Assembly: GCA_946405135.1 (NCBI GenBank)
Contig: CAMJGD010000018.1
Coordinates: forward strand, 1 to 64,000
DNA length: 64,000 bases
Source: an uncultured Clostridiaceae bacterium
GTDB lineage: Bacteria > Bacillota > Clostridia > Clostridiales > Clostridiaceae
Reading direction: 5' to 3'
The position numbers and the translations under genes were made by a program. Below the pieces are notes generated by a model. The model did not search any database. It was not told where the DNA came from and saw nothing but the letters and a program-made list of their open reading frames with translations. Below, piece by piece: positions 8,619 to 16,115 of the stretch. The stretch's first letter is position 1, and every line of letters begins with the position of its first letter.

Positions 8619-8651
8619 ATGTCTATAAGGTAGACAAACATTTATAGACAT
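8619..8651. promoter_or_regulatory. Nested inverted repeat, operator-like
   Basis: ATGTCTATAA and TTATAGACAT form a 10-bp dyad with a 13-bp spacer, and TGTCTA..TAGACA (8620-8636) is a second dyad nested in it. ATGT/ACAT-type half sites are common in PadR operators, so it may be the padR target, but it lies downstream of padR. Confidence 0.4.
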
Positions 8652-8850
8652 ATATAAGCATAGACTTTACTCAAAATGACCTCTGGTGTTTTGTGATAAT
8701 GTCTTTATAGATATTCTCTTGGCAATAAGGTATACTAATGCTTACCAACAACCAATGTATCAAAATAACACATATATGCTTAATAATTATATACATTGCT
8801 ATGTAATAATTATGACCAGTTTAAAATGAGCCAAATTATATATAATACCT

Positions 8851-8930
8851 GCTTCTAATTCTATAAGTAACTTAGAAGCAATTATTAAGGTAATGACCTC
8901 CTCATGTTTATATTTGTGAGGAGGTCTTTT
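8851..8930 (+). ncRNA. Candidate small RNA with two hairpins
   Basis: TATAAT at 8841-8846 is followed by hairpin 1 (GCTTCTAA 8851-8858 with TTAGAAGC 8872-8879) and by a strong terminator hairpin (GACCTCCTCA 8895-8904 with TGAGGAGGTC 8917-8926, then TTTTCTCT). The terminator stem carries CCTCC and GGAGG strings that could interact with ribosome sites. No gene precedes it on this strand for 370 bp, so an independent RNA is more likely than read-through from padR. Confidence 0.45.
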
Positions 8931-9146
8931 CTCTAATACTCATGTTGCTTTAAGCTGTATCTAATACCGTGGCAGGTGTGGAAGCTGTGGAAGCTTAATT
9001 AACTCTTTTTTATATGTTAACTATAGATTACTATATATAAATTAGTAAAATATTAAAATTTACCCTCCACAACCTCCACTGCCTCCACTATAACCTTACC
9101 CCCTATAAAATACCTCATGGATACTTGAAGAAGGCGAGGCCTATAA

Positions 9147-10682
9147 TTAACGGGCTAATCTTCTTAAATGGATTATATTATTTGTATTAGTCCGCTTAAT
9201 CTCAAATTCTATTCCTAATCTTTCTAAGTTACTTTTTATAGATTTAAGTTTTTTGCTTACCATATTTGAGGTTGTTGGGAAATCTGAAGAACCATTGTAT
9301 ATTCTTTCTCTTTCTGCTACTGTTTCTAAAGCTACCATTAAATCACTAGCTTTTCCACTCCAAATTTGATTACTATCTAACAGAGCTACAACTGCTGAAG
9401 CAAATGAATTTGAACTAATTGCTTCTAAATTCTGTATGTTTATATTTTTATCATACCTTGATAAAAATTCACTCCCCAAGCCCCCAATGGCTTCTGCTAT
9501 TGCATATCCCCAGGAAGTGAAGTCAGCCATTCTATTTAATTTTATTGTTGATGAATCAGAATATACTCTGATTGCTTTTGATAATATGTCAAAAATGCCT
9601 CCTAATATCTCCGGCATTACAAGTCTTAATTCTTCCAACAACTTATACTCACCTTTTCTATTTGAATCTTGAATTCTATCTAATTCAAATAGAATTGATC
9701 TATCTAGTAAATCGTCTTTCTTAGGAATAACATCTATACCATTTAAGGAAACACAGCGTTTGTAAGTAAATACAACATCATCTTCATTAGTATATATTCC
9801 TCTCTTGGAATATCCTTCTCCAGTAACAGCTCTACATAAGGTATCACTTGTTGCATCTCCTATATTAGATATATTATCAAAGTTACAAAACCAATTATGC
9901 GCTAGATTCTGTATAAGTTCTTCATTGTTTTTAGGAAATGTTATTGTTGGCATAATTGAAGGATCAATTATCATCTTCATTACTTTAGAAGCGGTAGTCT
10001 TTGCAGAACCTTTTTCACCGTAAAATACTCCTATAGGATGAGCAATCTCAGGAATAAAGCAACTAATTAGGTATACCAAAAATAATAGTTTATCAGCTTC
10101 TTTAACGTTAATATATCTAAATATTGAATTTATATCTCCACCGCCTACCGGTCTTACCTGCTCATTTTGTGTCTTATATCTTTTAAAGAATGCTAATGGA
10201 TTATTATTTATTCTCCAACCAGATGCATCAATCTCAACACTCTCCCAATTCCTATTTACCAAATCATAGTATATACTTTTGTCATCACCTGCTACACGAA
10301 GATTCAGTTTATATTGAATTCCACCAAACTTTGCATGAGCTTCTATTGAATTTACTATATCTTTTACTGCCATAGTTGATATTGTTTTTTCATATGTATC
10401 CCATACTTTTTTTATTATCCAACTTGAAAAGTCTTCTCCTCTGACAACAAGTATCTCTTTATGAGCACCTACAGTTATAATAGCATGAGCCTCCTTTCTA
10501 TCATCTATAAACAAATAAGCTTCTCTCAAAATATCTTTTACTAATATATCCTTAATATTAGTTCTTTGTCTTTGATTATTATTGCTATTACTAATTACTT
10601 CACTTTTTTCATCTGTAAAAGCATATATATTTGCTAAAGCAATCTGATCTGGTGCCTGTACATGATTTATATTATTATTCAT
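9147..10682 (-). CDS. SF3/D5-like replicative ATPase of a mobile element
   Basis: A 511-residue protein with Walker A GEKGSAKT (222-229), a Walker B-like hydrophobic strand ending in NFDN, and a sensor-type strand VSLNGIDVIP. This arrangement resembles the helicase halves of phage and satellite D5-like primase-helicases. The N-terminal 200 residues lack the usual zinc and primase motifs, so a primase function is not supported. The C-terminal portion looks like a winged-helix tail. It lies downstream of the small early genes on the same strand with a hairpin between. Likely helicase for element replication. Confidence 0.68.
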   Translation of the reverse strand: MNNNINHVQAPDQIALANIYAFTDEKSEVISNSNNNQRQRTNIKDILVKDILREAYLFIDDRKEAHAIITVGAHKEILVVRGEDFSSWIIKKVWDTYEKTISTMAVKDIVNSIEAHAKFGGIQYKLNLRVAGDDKSIYYDLVNRNWESVEIDASGWRINNNPLAFFKRYKTQNEQVRPVGGGDINSIFRYINVKEADKLLFLVYLISCFIPEIAHPIGVFYGEKGSAKTTASKVMKMIIDPSIMPTITFPKNNEELIQNLAHNWFCNFDNISNIGDATSDTLCRAVTGEGYSKRGIYTNEDDVVFTYKRCVSLNGIDVIPKKDDLLDRSILFELDRIQDSNRKGEYKLLEELRLVMPEILGGIFDILSKAIRVYSDSSTIKLNRMADFTSWGYAIAEAIGGLGSEFLSRYDKNINIQNLEAISSNSFASAVVALLDSNQIWSGKASDLMVALETVAERERIYNGSSDFPTTSNMVSKKLKSIKSNLERLGIEFEIKRTNTNNIIHLRRLAR

Positions 10683-10818
10683 AAAATTATTCTCCCTTTC
10701 TCAAATCAGTATACTTCTTATTAAGTTCTTTTAATGCTTAATATTCACTGTGACTTATTTTTTTAACTATCTAAATCGCTTGTATCATTTTACAAGTTCC
10801 TTTTTCTATAATTCTACA

Positions 10819-10864
10819 AAAATATAAGACTTATCTGCAATTTTGCAGACTCGTCTTATATTTT
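10819..10864 (-). terminator. Terminator of the small-gene operon
   Basis: AAAATATAAGAC pairs with GTCTTATATTTT around an inner CTGC/GCAG stem, directly after the stop of the 10866 gene. Read-through into the ATPase gene is possible. Confidence 0.65.
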
Positions 10865-10865
10865 A

Positions 10866-11288
10866 TTATTCACAGATTCTATAACCTGTTCTTTCATATA
10901 GTAATTCATCAAAATATTCTTTAGTTATATCACCACTAACTTGAAAACAATGTTTCGTAGTATAATGGATGTCTAGCTTATCTCCATAATGTTTTGCCTC
11001 AATACCTTTTTTATCCAGAAGATCTTTTATTTCAGATAAGTTATCAAACACTCTCATATATTCCTCAAAAGTTTCATATACTCTATCTTCACATTCCTCT
11101 AAGAATAAGAATTCGTTATCTCTTCTAAAAGTATACTCACCATCTATATCATATACTCTTTTAAATCCAGTTCTACCTCCAACCTCTTCTAAAAATTTAA
11201 TTCCTTCATCTATAGTTTGAAAATTTGTTATTACTCTTTGTCCATCATTGTCCTCTTTTATAACTTGTACATAATAATTTGTTTTCAT
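10866..11288 (-). CDS. Small acidic protein, unknown
   Basis: A 140-residue protein with an N-terminal strand-rich part (YYVQVIKEDNDGQR..) and a Glu-rich middle; no motif recognised. ATG 11288 has GGAG 9-10 nt upstream. It is the last of four small genes transcribed leftward from the 12.15 kb promoter region of the mobile element, the position of early or accessory genes. Confidence 0.75.
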   Translation of the reverse strand: MKTNYYVQVIKEDNDGQRVITNFQTIDEGIKFLEEVGGRTGFKRVYDIDGEYTFRRDNEFLFLEECEDRVYETFEEYMRVFDNLSEIKDLLDKKGIEAKHYGDKLDIHYTTKHCFQVSGDITKEYFDELLYERTGYRICE

Positions 11289-11303
11289 AAAACAACACTC
11301 CTT

Positions 11304-11609
11304 TTAAGCAATTTCCTTAGTGTAATCTTCCTTAACCTTTTTTGTTATAATATATGTATTGGAAGCTTTATATTTTAATTTCTGATTATTATAGCTATAC
11401 TTTAGCCTCATAAGATTATGTCTTTCTACTATTTCTTTTAGAGCTTTTTTGGTTTCAAATTCAGAATAAGCATATCCCTCTTCTATTAACTGAAAAATAT
11501 CTAGCTCTTTTACATACCCTTGCTTTTCAATAGTACTTAGGACAATATTTTCTATCCTTTCTATTAGCACATCCTTATTAATTTCACACACGCTATTGTA
11601 AAACAACAT
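11304..11609 (-). CDS. Small protein, unknown, possible winged helix
   Basis: Reads as 101 residues from ATG 11609, which has GGAG 8 nt upstream; a GTG at 11618 is the alternative. Alternating helix-rich segments (IEKQGYVKELDIFQLIEEGY, then EFETKKALKEIVERHNLMRL) followed by a lysine-rich strand segment would suit a small DNA-binding winged helix, but no family is recognised. Spacing to both neighbours is about 15 bp (operon). Confidence 0.72.
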   Translation of the reverse strand: MLFYNSVCEINKDVLIERIENIVLSTIEKQGYVKELDIFQLIEEGYAYSEFETKKALKEIVERHNLMRLKYSYNNQKLKYKASNTYIITKKVKEDYTKEIA

Positions 11610-11623
11610 TTGAGTCACTCCAA

Positions 11624-11911
11624 TTAAAAGATTCCAGAGTTATACCTATCATATAAAATCTTTGCACTGGTTATAAGGTATTCTATCTCTTCAAAGTTTA
11701 GATACACTTCTTTGTTCCCCCAGTCTGATCTTTCAGCTCCTATAAATTTGATAAGCTTGTCTACAAAATCTGAAACCTTATCTGAATCATTATTTAATGC
11801 TTCAGGCTTAAATAAGTCACAAATATTACTAGCTCCCATAATAGAATGATTTTTTTCATCGTAGTCATAAGTTATTTTTTCATAGGTATCTCTTGTAGTT
11901 CTTAATAACAT
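11624..11911 (-). CDS. Small acidic protein, unknown
   Basis: 95 residues, ATG 11911 after AAAGGAG. Mostly helical and acidic (FVDKLIKFIGAERSDWGNKE.., then FEEIEYLITSAKILYDRY). No motif recognised. It is part of the leftward small-gene operon. Confidence 0.72.
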   Translation of the reverse strand: MLLRTTRDTYEKITYDYDEKNHSIMGASNICDLFKPEALNNDSDKVSDFVDKLIKFIGAERSDWGNKEVYLNFEEIEYLITSAKILYDRYNSGIF

Positions 11912-11925
11912 TTCTATTCTCCTTT

Positions 11926-12120
11926 CTAAGCAGCATAATCTAGTGAATGCCTTTTATTAATATCTGTTCTAAAAATAAACTTTTCTCTTAGCCCTTCAGC
12001 TAAGGTCTTAACAAACTGATTTTCAAATTCAGCCTCTACACTCTTTTGGGTCAATAACTCCTCCTTTACTCTTTCTTTAGACTTTCTATCATAGCTGATA
12101 GTAACTATTGAAACTTCCAA
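11926..12120 (-). CDS. First gene of the leftward small-gene operon, unknown
   Basis: 64 residues with a TTG start; GGAGGTGAT lies 4-5 nt upstream. A charged helical protein (RKSKERVKEELLTQKSVEAEF..). It occupies the position opposite the repressor gene that in phages holds cro/excisionase-like products, but the sequence shows no HTH I can name. Confidence 0.68.
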   Translation of the reverse strand: MEVSIVTISYDRKSKERVKEELLTQKSVEAEFENQFVKTLAEGLREKFIFRTDINKRHSLDYAA

Positions 12121-12146
12121 AATATCACCTCCTCTTACAACTTAGC

Positions 12147-12160
12147 TGTCGGATTTGACA
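12147..12160. promoter_or_regulatory. Shared dyad, copy 4, at the leftward promoter
   Basis: TGTCGGATTTGACA, identical to 5157-5170. It begins at the end of the candidate leftward -10 box (TAGAAT on the minus strand), where a bound protein would block transcription start. Confidence 0.6.
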
Positions 12161-12187
12161 TTCTAGTTTTTGTAATCCAGATTACAA
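12160..12187 (-). promoter_or_regulatory. Leftward promoter of the small-gene operon
   Basis: On the minus strand TTGTAA (12187-12182), a 16-nt spacer and TAGAAT (12165-12160). The -35 is embedded in a perfect 18-bp operator dyad and the -10 abuts the shared 14-bp dyad. Confidence 0.5.
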
Positions 12188-12275
12188 TTGCATTTATATT
12201 TCGTTCTTGTTTTACATATTAGCATATATTTTTTCACTTGTAAACCAGGATACAAAAAATATTTTATTTGTATCC
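12170..12275. promoter_or_regulatory. Operator array in front of the cI-like repressor
   Basis: Site 1 (12170-12187) is TTGTAATC-CA-GATTACAA, a perfect dyad. Site 2 (12238-12255) is TTGTAAACCAGGATACAA with the same CCAG centre. A third half site TTGTATCC (12268-12275) inverts the right half of site 2 and covers the rightward -35. This recalls the multiple operators of lysogeny switches. Confidence 0.6.
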
Positions 12276-12296
12276 TAAATTATTTTAGTATATAAT
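12268..12296 (+). promoter_or_regulatory. Rightward promoter of the repressor gene
   Basis: TTGTAT (12268-12273), a 17-bp spacer and TATAAT (12291-12296). The -35 overlaps a repressor half site, implying autoregulation. Confidence 0.65.
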
Positions 12297-12315
12297 ATAT
12301 TTCGAGGTGAATATT

Positions 12316-13077
12316 ATGTTTAATAAAGAAAAATTTAGCGAATTATTAAAATCTTCTATTGGTGCAAACAGGAGCATTACTGACTTCTCAAAGGAATGCG
12401 GGGTTGCAAGACCTTACATATCTAAATTTTTAAATTGTAAATTAGAAAAAGCCCCCTCTCCTGAAATAATAAAAAAGTTTTCTAGTGTTGCTTATAATAA
12501 TATAAAGGAGGCAGACCTTTTGGACGCTGCTGGTTACGAGATAAGTGATATTGATCACTTTAATCTAACTTTTGAGGCTGCTATTGAAGATGGTTCTCTA
12601 AATAATCCTGTTTCAGATACTAGAAGCAAAATAAACAAATTGTATCTTGAAAACAACACAAGTAGCAGTATCCCAATTAGAGTTCCTGTTTTGTCTTTTA
12701 TTGATGATAAAAACATAATTTCTAATGATGATGAGAATGTAATTAGCTATGAATATGTACCTAGTACTTTAGCTTACGATGCTTCGAAATGCTTCTACTA
12801 TATAGCAGAAGATAATAGTATGTCTAATGCACGAATTCATGATGGAGATGCTGTTTTTATAATTCCAAATATAACTTATAAGCATAATGACATTGTGCTT
12901 TTATTAAAAGATGGAGAAGCTTTCTTAAGAAGATATAAGAAATTGAGTAATGTACATTTATTCCAAGCTGAAAGCAATGATTTTGATAGCTTCGCATTAA
13001 CAAATAATGATCTAAAAAATTCTAAAATTACTATTATAGGTACTGTTGAGCATATAAAGATAAGAACAAAAATTTAG
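12316..13077 (+). CDS. cI/LexA-like repressor with S24 peptidase-type domain
   Basis: 253 residues from ATG 12316, with GAGGTG 6 nt upstream; a GTG at 12307 lies inside that site. The N-terminal HTH (about 1-70) contains ITDFSKECGVARPYISKFLN. The C-terminal S24 fold has the nucleophile Ser168 in EDNSMSNARIHDGD. In the strand that normally carries the catalytic lysine, EAFLRRYKK, the expected Lys is Arg205, and no Ala-Gly cleavage site is visible in the hinge (VPVLSFIDDKN). Self-cleavage may therefore be lost. It is followed 17 bp later by the recombinase gene, so both are probably co-transcribed and controlled by the operator array upstream. Confidence 0.85.
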   Translation: MFNKEKFSELLKSSIGANRSITDFSKECGVARPYISKFLNCKLEKAPSPEIIKKFSSVAYNNIKEADLLDAAGYEISDIDHFNLTFEAAIEDGSLNNPVSDTRSKINKLYLENNTSSSIPIRVPVLSFIDDKNIISNDDENVISYEYVPSTLAYDASKCFYYIAEDNSMSNARIHDGDAVFIIPNITYKHNDIVLLLKDGEAFLRRYKKLSNVHLFQAESNDFDSFALTNNDLKNSKITIIGTVEHIKIRTKI

Positions 13078-13093
13078 GAAGGGATGATGTTTT

Positions 13094-14650
13094 TTGAATG
13101 CAGCAATATATGCAAGATATAGTTCAGATAATCAACGTGAAGAGTCCATTGATGCGCAAATCCGTGCTATAAAAGAATATGCAGATAAAAATGGAATAAT
13201 AATTACTAAGGTATACACTGATGAAGCAAGGTCAGCAACAACAGATAATAGGCCTAAATTTCTTGAAATGATAAAAGATAGTGAGTATGGACTATTCGAT
13301 GCTGTAATAGTCCATAAGCTTGATCGTTTCTCAAGAGATAGATATGATAGCGCTCATTATAAGAGAATTCTCAAAAAGAATAATGTAAGGCTTATATCAG
13401 TGCTAGAACATTTGGATGACAGTCCTGAAAGCATAATACTTGAATCAGTTCTTCAAGGCATGGCTGAATATTATTCTAAGAACTTAGCTAGAGAAGTTAT
13501 GAAAGGTATGAAAGAAACTGCTCTTCAATGTAAGCACACAGGAGGTCTTCCCCCATTAGGTTACAATGTAGATCCTGAAACAAAGAAATATATTATAAAT
13601 GAACAAGAAGCAAAATCGGTAAAGTTAATTTTTGAGATGTATTCTGAAGGACATGGCTACAATACTATAGTAGATAAACTTAACCTATTAGGCTACAAAA
13701 CTAAAATAGGAAGAAGCTTTGGTAAAAACAGCATATCAGAAATACTAAGAAACGAAAAATACATAGGTACTTTTATATTTAATAAAGCACCTAAGTCCTT
13801 CAATGGTAAGCGCAATTCACATAGAACTAAAAGTCCTGAGGAAATTATAAAAATAGAAAATGGATTACCTGCTATTATTTCAAAGGATGTTTTTGATAAA
13901 GTTCAAAAAAGAATGCTTAACAATAAAAGAAATGCTACAAATAAGGCTAAAGAAGTTTATCTATTGTCTGGAAAGATGGTTTGTGGCTGTTGTGGAGCTT
14001 CTATGGTAGGTCATACTAGTTATTCTGGAAGGAATAAAGCAAAGTACTCTACTTATAATTGCAGTGCTAGGTACAGAACAAAACAATGTGGTATGAAAAA
14101 TATACAGAAGAACTTTGTTGAGGAGCTCGTACTAAATGAAATAAAAAGTAAAATCTTAAATCCTTCCTCAATAAGAAGACTTACGAAAAAACTTATAGAA
14201 CACTATAACAAAATGCTAGATTCTAATAATGATGAATTAAAAAGTCTCGAGAAACGCCTAAAAGAAATAGATTTTGAAATCAGAAATATTGTCAATGCTA
14301 TTTCACAAGGAATGTTTCATAACTCCTTTAAAGAAAAGATGGACAGCCTAGAAGCTGAGAAAAGCAGAATCTCCAGCTATATAAATGAAATAAAAGCTAC
14401 AATGAACAGTAGCGAACTTAATGAAAAACTTATCGAGCAGTATTTAATTAAAGATATAACTGCTATAAATGAAAAAAGTGCTAATGATCTAAAAACAATC
14501 ATTAACACTTATGTAGAATCAGTTTTAGTACATGAAGATAAGGTTGACATTAACCTTATCCTCTTTTTTGTACATATCAATGGTGGAGGCGAGCCTTCAC
14601 CATACCTCATAACATATTTATGTGATAAGAATTGTTTTATAGCAAACTAA
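13094..14650 (+). CDS. Large serine recombinase (integrase)
   Basis: 518 residues with a TTG start after AGGAAGGG. The catalytic resolvase domain (1-150) opens AAIYARYSSDNQREESIDAQ with the nucleophile Ser near residue 10, followed by KLDRFSRD and the recombinase domain (about 165-260, GYNVDPETKKYIINEQEA..). A zinc ribbon with CGCCGAS and later NCSARYRTKQCG, and a coiled-coil segment (about 375-445), come next. The last about 25 codons after NGGGE diverge from anything expected and overlap a 13-bp copy of the ssrA 3' end. It mediates site-specific integration and excision of the element. Confidence 0.93.
   Translation: MNAAIYARYSSDNQREESIDAQIRAIKEYADKNGIIITKVYTDEARSATTDNRPKFLEMIKDSEYGLFDAVIVHKLDRFSRDRYDSAHYKRILKKNNVRLISVLEHLDDSPESIILESVLQGMAEYYSKNLAREVMKGMKETALQCKHTGGLPPLGYNVDPETKKYIINEQEAKSVKLIFEMYSEGHGYNTIVDKLNLLGYKTKIGRSFGKNSISEILRNEKYIGTFIFNKAPKSFNGKRNSHRTKSPEEIIKIENGLPAIISKDVFDKVQKRMLNNKRNATNKAKEVYLLSGKMVCGCCGASMVGHTSYSGRNKAKYSTYNCSARYRTKQCGMKNIQKNFVEELVLNEIKSKILNPSSIRRLTKKLIEHYNKMLDSNNDELKSLEKRLKEIDFEIRNIVNAISQGMFHNSFKEKMDSLEAEKSRISSYINEIKATMNSSELNEKLIEQYLIKDITAINEKSANDLKTIINTYVESVLVHEDKVDINLILFFVHINGGGEPSPYLITYLCDKNCFIAN
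14581..14593 (+). repeat. 13-bp copy of the ssrA 3' end (att-like)
   Basis: TGGTGGAGGCGAG is identical to 15611-15623, which on the minus strand encodes the CCA-terminal end of tmRNA. It lies in the last codons of the recombinase gene, as is often seen when an integrase gene abuts its attachment site. Confidence 0.55.
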
Positions 14651-14731
14651 TCTCATCTTTAAATAATTCTTTAGCCTTTCTAAATTTATCTACTTATTTT
14701 CAATGTATCTACATCATATTTATTAATAAAC

Positions 14732-15034
14732 TTAATGACCCTGTCTATTGCTTCCGCCGGCATTCCCTCTTAAATCAATAATACACATCTTATCTTTAAG
14801 CTTCTTTCCACTTTCATCAAATTCATTGATTAATTTTTCATTACAATTTACACCAACCGTTTTTCTACTTTTTATTATAGGTATTGCTGAATTCTCTAAA
14901 TATCTGTATTCTTTATCCCTACTTGTATCTATAGTAGTTGCTTTATTTAAAACTACTTCCTTACTTTCTGTAGTTTTATTTCCTTTTAATTTAATATTTA
15001 TTGATTTCTCATCTGCTTGTCCTTTATCTAACAA
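14732..15034 (-). pseudogene. Remnant of an S41-type peptidase gene
   Basis: The frame ends in CIIDLRGNAGGS, the conserved region before the catalytic part of C-terminal-processing (S41) peptidases, then stops. A continuation (DRVIKFINKYDV..) lies in another frame down to about 14680. The frame also reads upstream past the annotated start as far as a stop near 15065. Both ends and the catalytic Ser/Lys region are missing, so it is a degraded fragment between the recombinase and ssrA. Confidence 0.6.
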
Positions 15035-15163
15035 TCTTAAATAATTAACAATGTTGCCTTCCTTATCTTAATATTACTTTACATCTTATCATCATTAATT
15101 TCAATATTTTACTTGCATTTATAAATTCTTATATATTTGCAAATACTAAAAATGGTGATAAAT

Positions 15164-15574
15164 ATGACTTCTGAAGAAAAAGCTTATATAGCTGGTATTA
15201 TTGATGGTGAAGGTAGCATTATGCTTTTAAAGTTTCATAATAATCAATTTCCTTCTCCTTGCATAAGCATCAGTTCAACCACTATTGAATTATTACAATG
15301 GATAAAAGATGTAACTAATATTGGCTCAATAAAAAGCAAGAAAAATTACAACCAAGAAAAGCATACTAATTCTTTTGCTTATACCATAAAGTATAACGAT
15401 GTTATAAATCTTTTGGTAGAAATCGAACCATATTTAGTAATTGAGAGTAAAAAGAAAAGAGCTAGATTAATAATTAAAAAATACAAAGAAGTTACTCCTA
15501 GAAACGGAAGATATTCTAAAGAAATGCTTGAAGCTAAAGAAAAGTTTTATGAAGAATTTATTAGTATAAAATAG
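15164..15574 (+). CDS. LAGLIDADG homing endonuclease, single motif
   Basis: 136 residues from ATG 15164 (GGTGAT just upstream; ATG 15152 and TTG 15137 are in frame). The LAGLIDADG signature reads YIAGIIDGEGS at 8-18 with the acidic catalytic residue, followed by a strand-rich domain (CISISSTTIELLQWIKDVTNIGSI) and a Lys-rich tail. One motif implies a homodimer. It is convergent with ssrA, 36 bp from the tmRNA 3' end, with a shared terminator between them. It is not inside the ssrA intron, but the proximity suggests it once served, or still serves, intron mobility. Confidence 0.85.
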   Translation: MTSEEKAYIAGIIDGEGSIMLLKFHNNQFPSPCISISSTTIELLQWIKDVTNIGSIKSKKNYNQEKHTNSFAYTIKYNDVINLLVEIEPYLVIESKKKRARLIIKKYKEVTPRNGRYSKEMLEAKEKFYEEFISIK

Positions 15575-15576
15575 GT

Positions 15577-15606
15577 AAAACCCACCACATCTCTGTGGTG
15601 GGTTTT
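15577..15606. terminator. Bidirectional terminator between endonuclease gene and ssrA
   Basis: AAAACCCACCACA pairs perfectly with TGTGGTGGGTTTT over a 4-nt loop, with U-rich tails for both strands. Confidence 0.9.
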
Positions 15607-15627
15607 CTATTGGTGGAGGCGAGGGGA

Positions 15628-15906
15628 CATGCTATTCCATTATTTATAATGGCACTGACTATGTTTTGAACTTAATATTATTAAGTCCCTTGGCGTATTA
15701 TGAAAGCCATAATATAGTTTTGTAGCTTCCATCCTAGTACTTCCTGCTAACCCTAAGAGTTAGTTTAGAAGCCTATGAGTCGATACACGGCTGTTGAATT
15801 TCTTCACATACCACTCGGCATTACCGTCACCTTTCAGTGTTACGGCTTCACCGATAAAGCCAAGTTATCACTTCTAGATCACTCTAGAAGGCGACTCTAA
15901 TTATGA
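15628..15906 (-). other. ORF-less group I intron in the T-loop of ssrA
   Basis: 279 nt between T-loop positions 59 and 60. The exon end CGAU plus intron UC pairs with GAGUCG around a 7-nt loop, putting a U-G wobble exactly at the 5' splice site, as required for group I P1. The intron ends in G (15628). A GACU (15781 region) and a late ACAUAGUC (about 15655-15662) match the two P7 halves of the core. No reading frame fits inside, so it would self-splice or need host factors. Confidence 0.82.
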
Positions 15907-16115
15907 ATCGAACCCCTGTCCGAAAGTAGATCTGCCCAGGCATCTCCGAGTGCAGTCAGTAGTTTAACATTCCCTCTATAAGGCGCTTACTGACAGGCTC
16001 CTTACTTTAGTAGCTTCATAAATTCCGTTCACACCTCAAAGCTTTGGTGCGCTCGGTTCCCCACTGTCGACGCCAGACTCTAAGCCGTGGGCCTCTTAGG
16101 CTGACGAGCCGCTAA

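Larger units (their letters stand above)
8484..9146. other. Non-coding stretch between padR and the ATPase gene
   Basis: Apart from the padR terminator, the nested dyad and the candidate RNA, it holds a cluster of GTGGARG repeats: GTGTGGAAGCTGTGGAAGC near 8976 on the plus strand, and GTGGAGGCAGTGGAGG followed by TTGTGGAGGG near 9066-9090 on the minus strand. No coding potential is evident. Confidence 0.5.

Noticed and set aside
9066-9090. Left attachment site of the integrative element
   Set aside because: Only TGCCTCCACTA-like similarity to the ssrA end, in the inverse orientation and within a GTGGAGG repeat cluster; not a convincing direct repeat.
14748-15044. Plus-strand 98-codon ORF
   Set aside because: It is the antisense of the S41 peptidase remnant, with no ribosome site and no family character.
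15628-15906. Serine-integrase insertion as the cause of the ssrA split
   Set aside because: The insert is only 279 nt without ORF, and its ends fit group I intron P1 and terminal G rules better than att sites.
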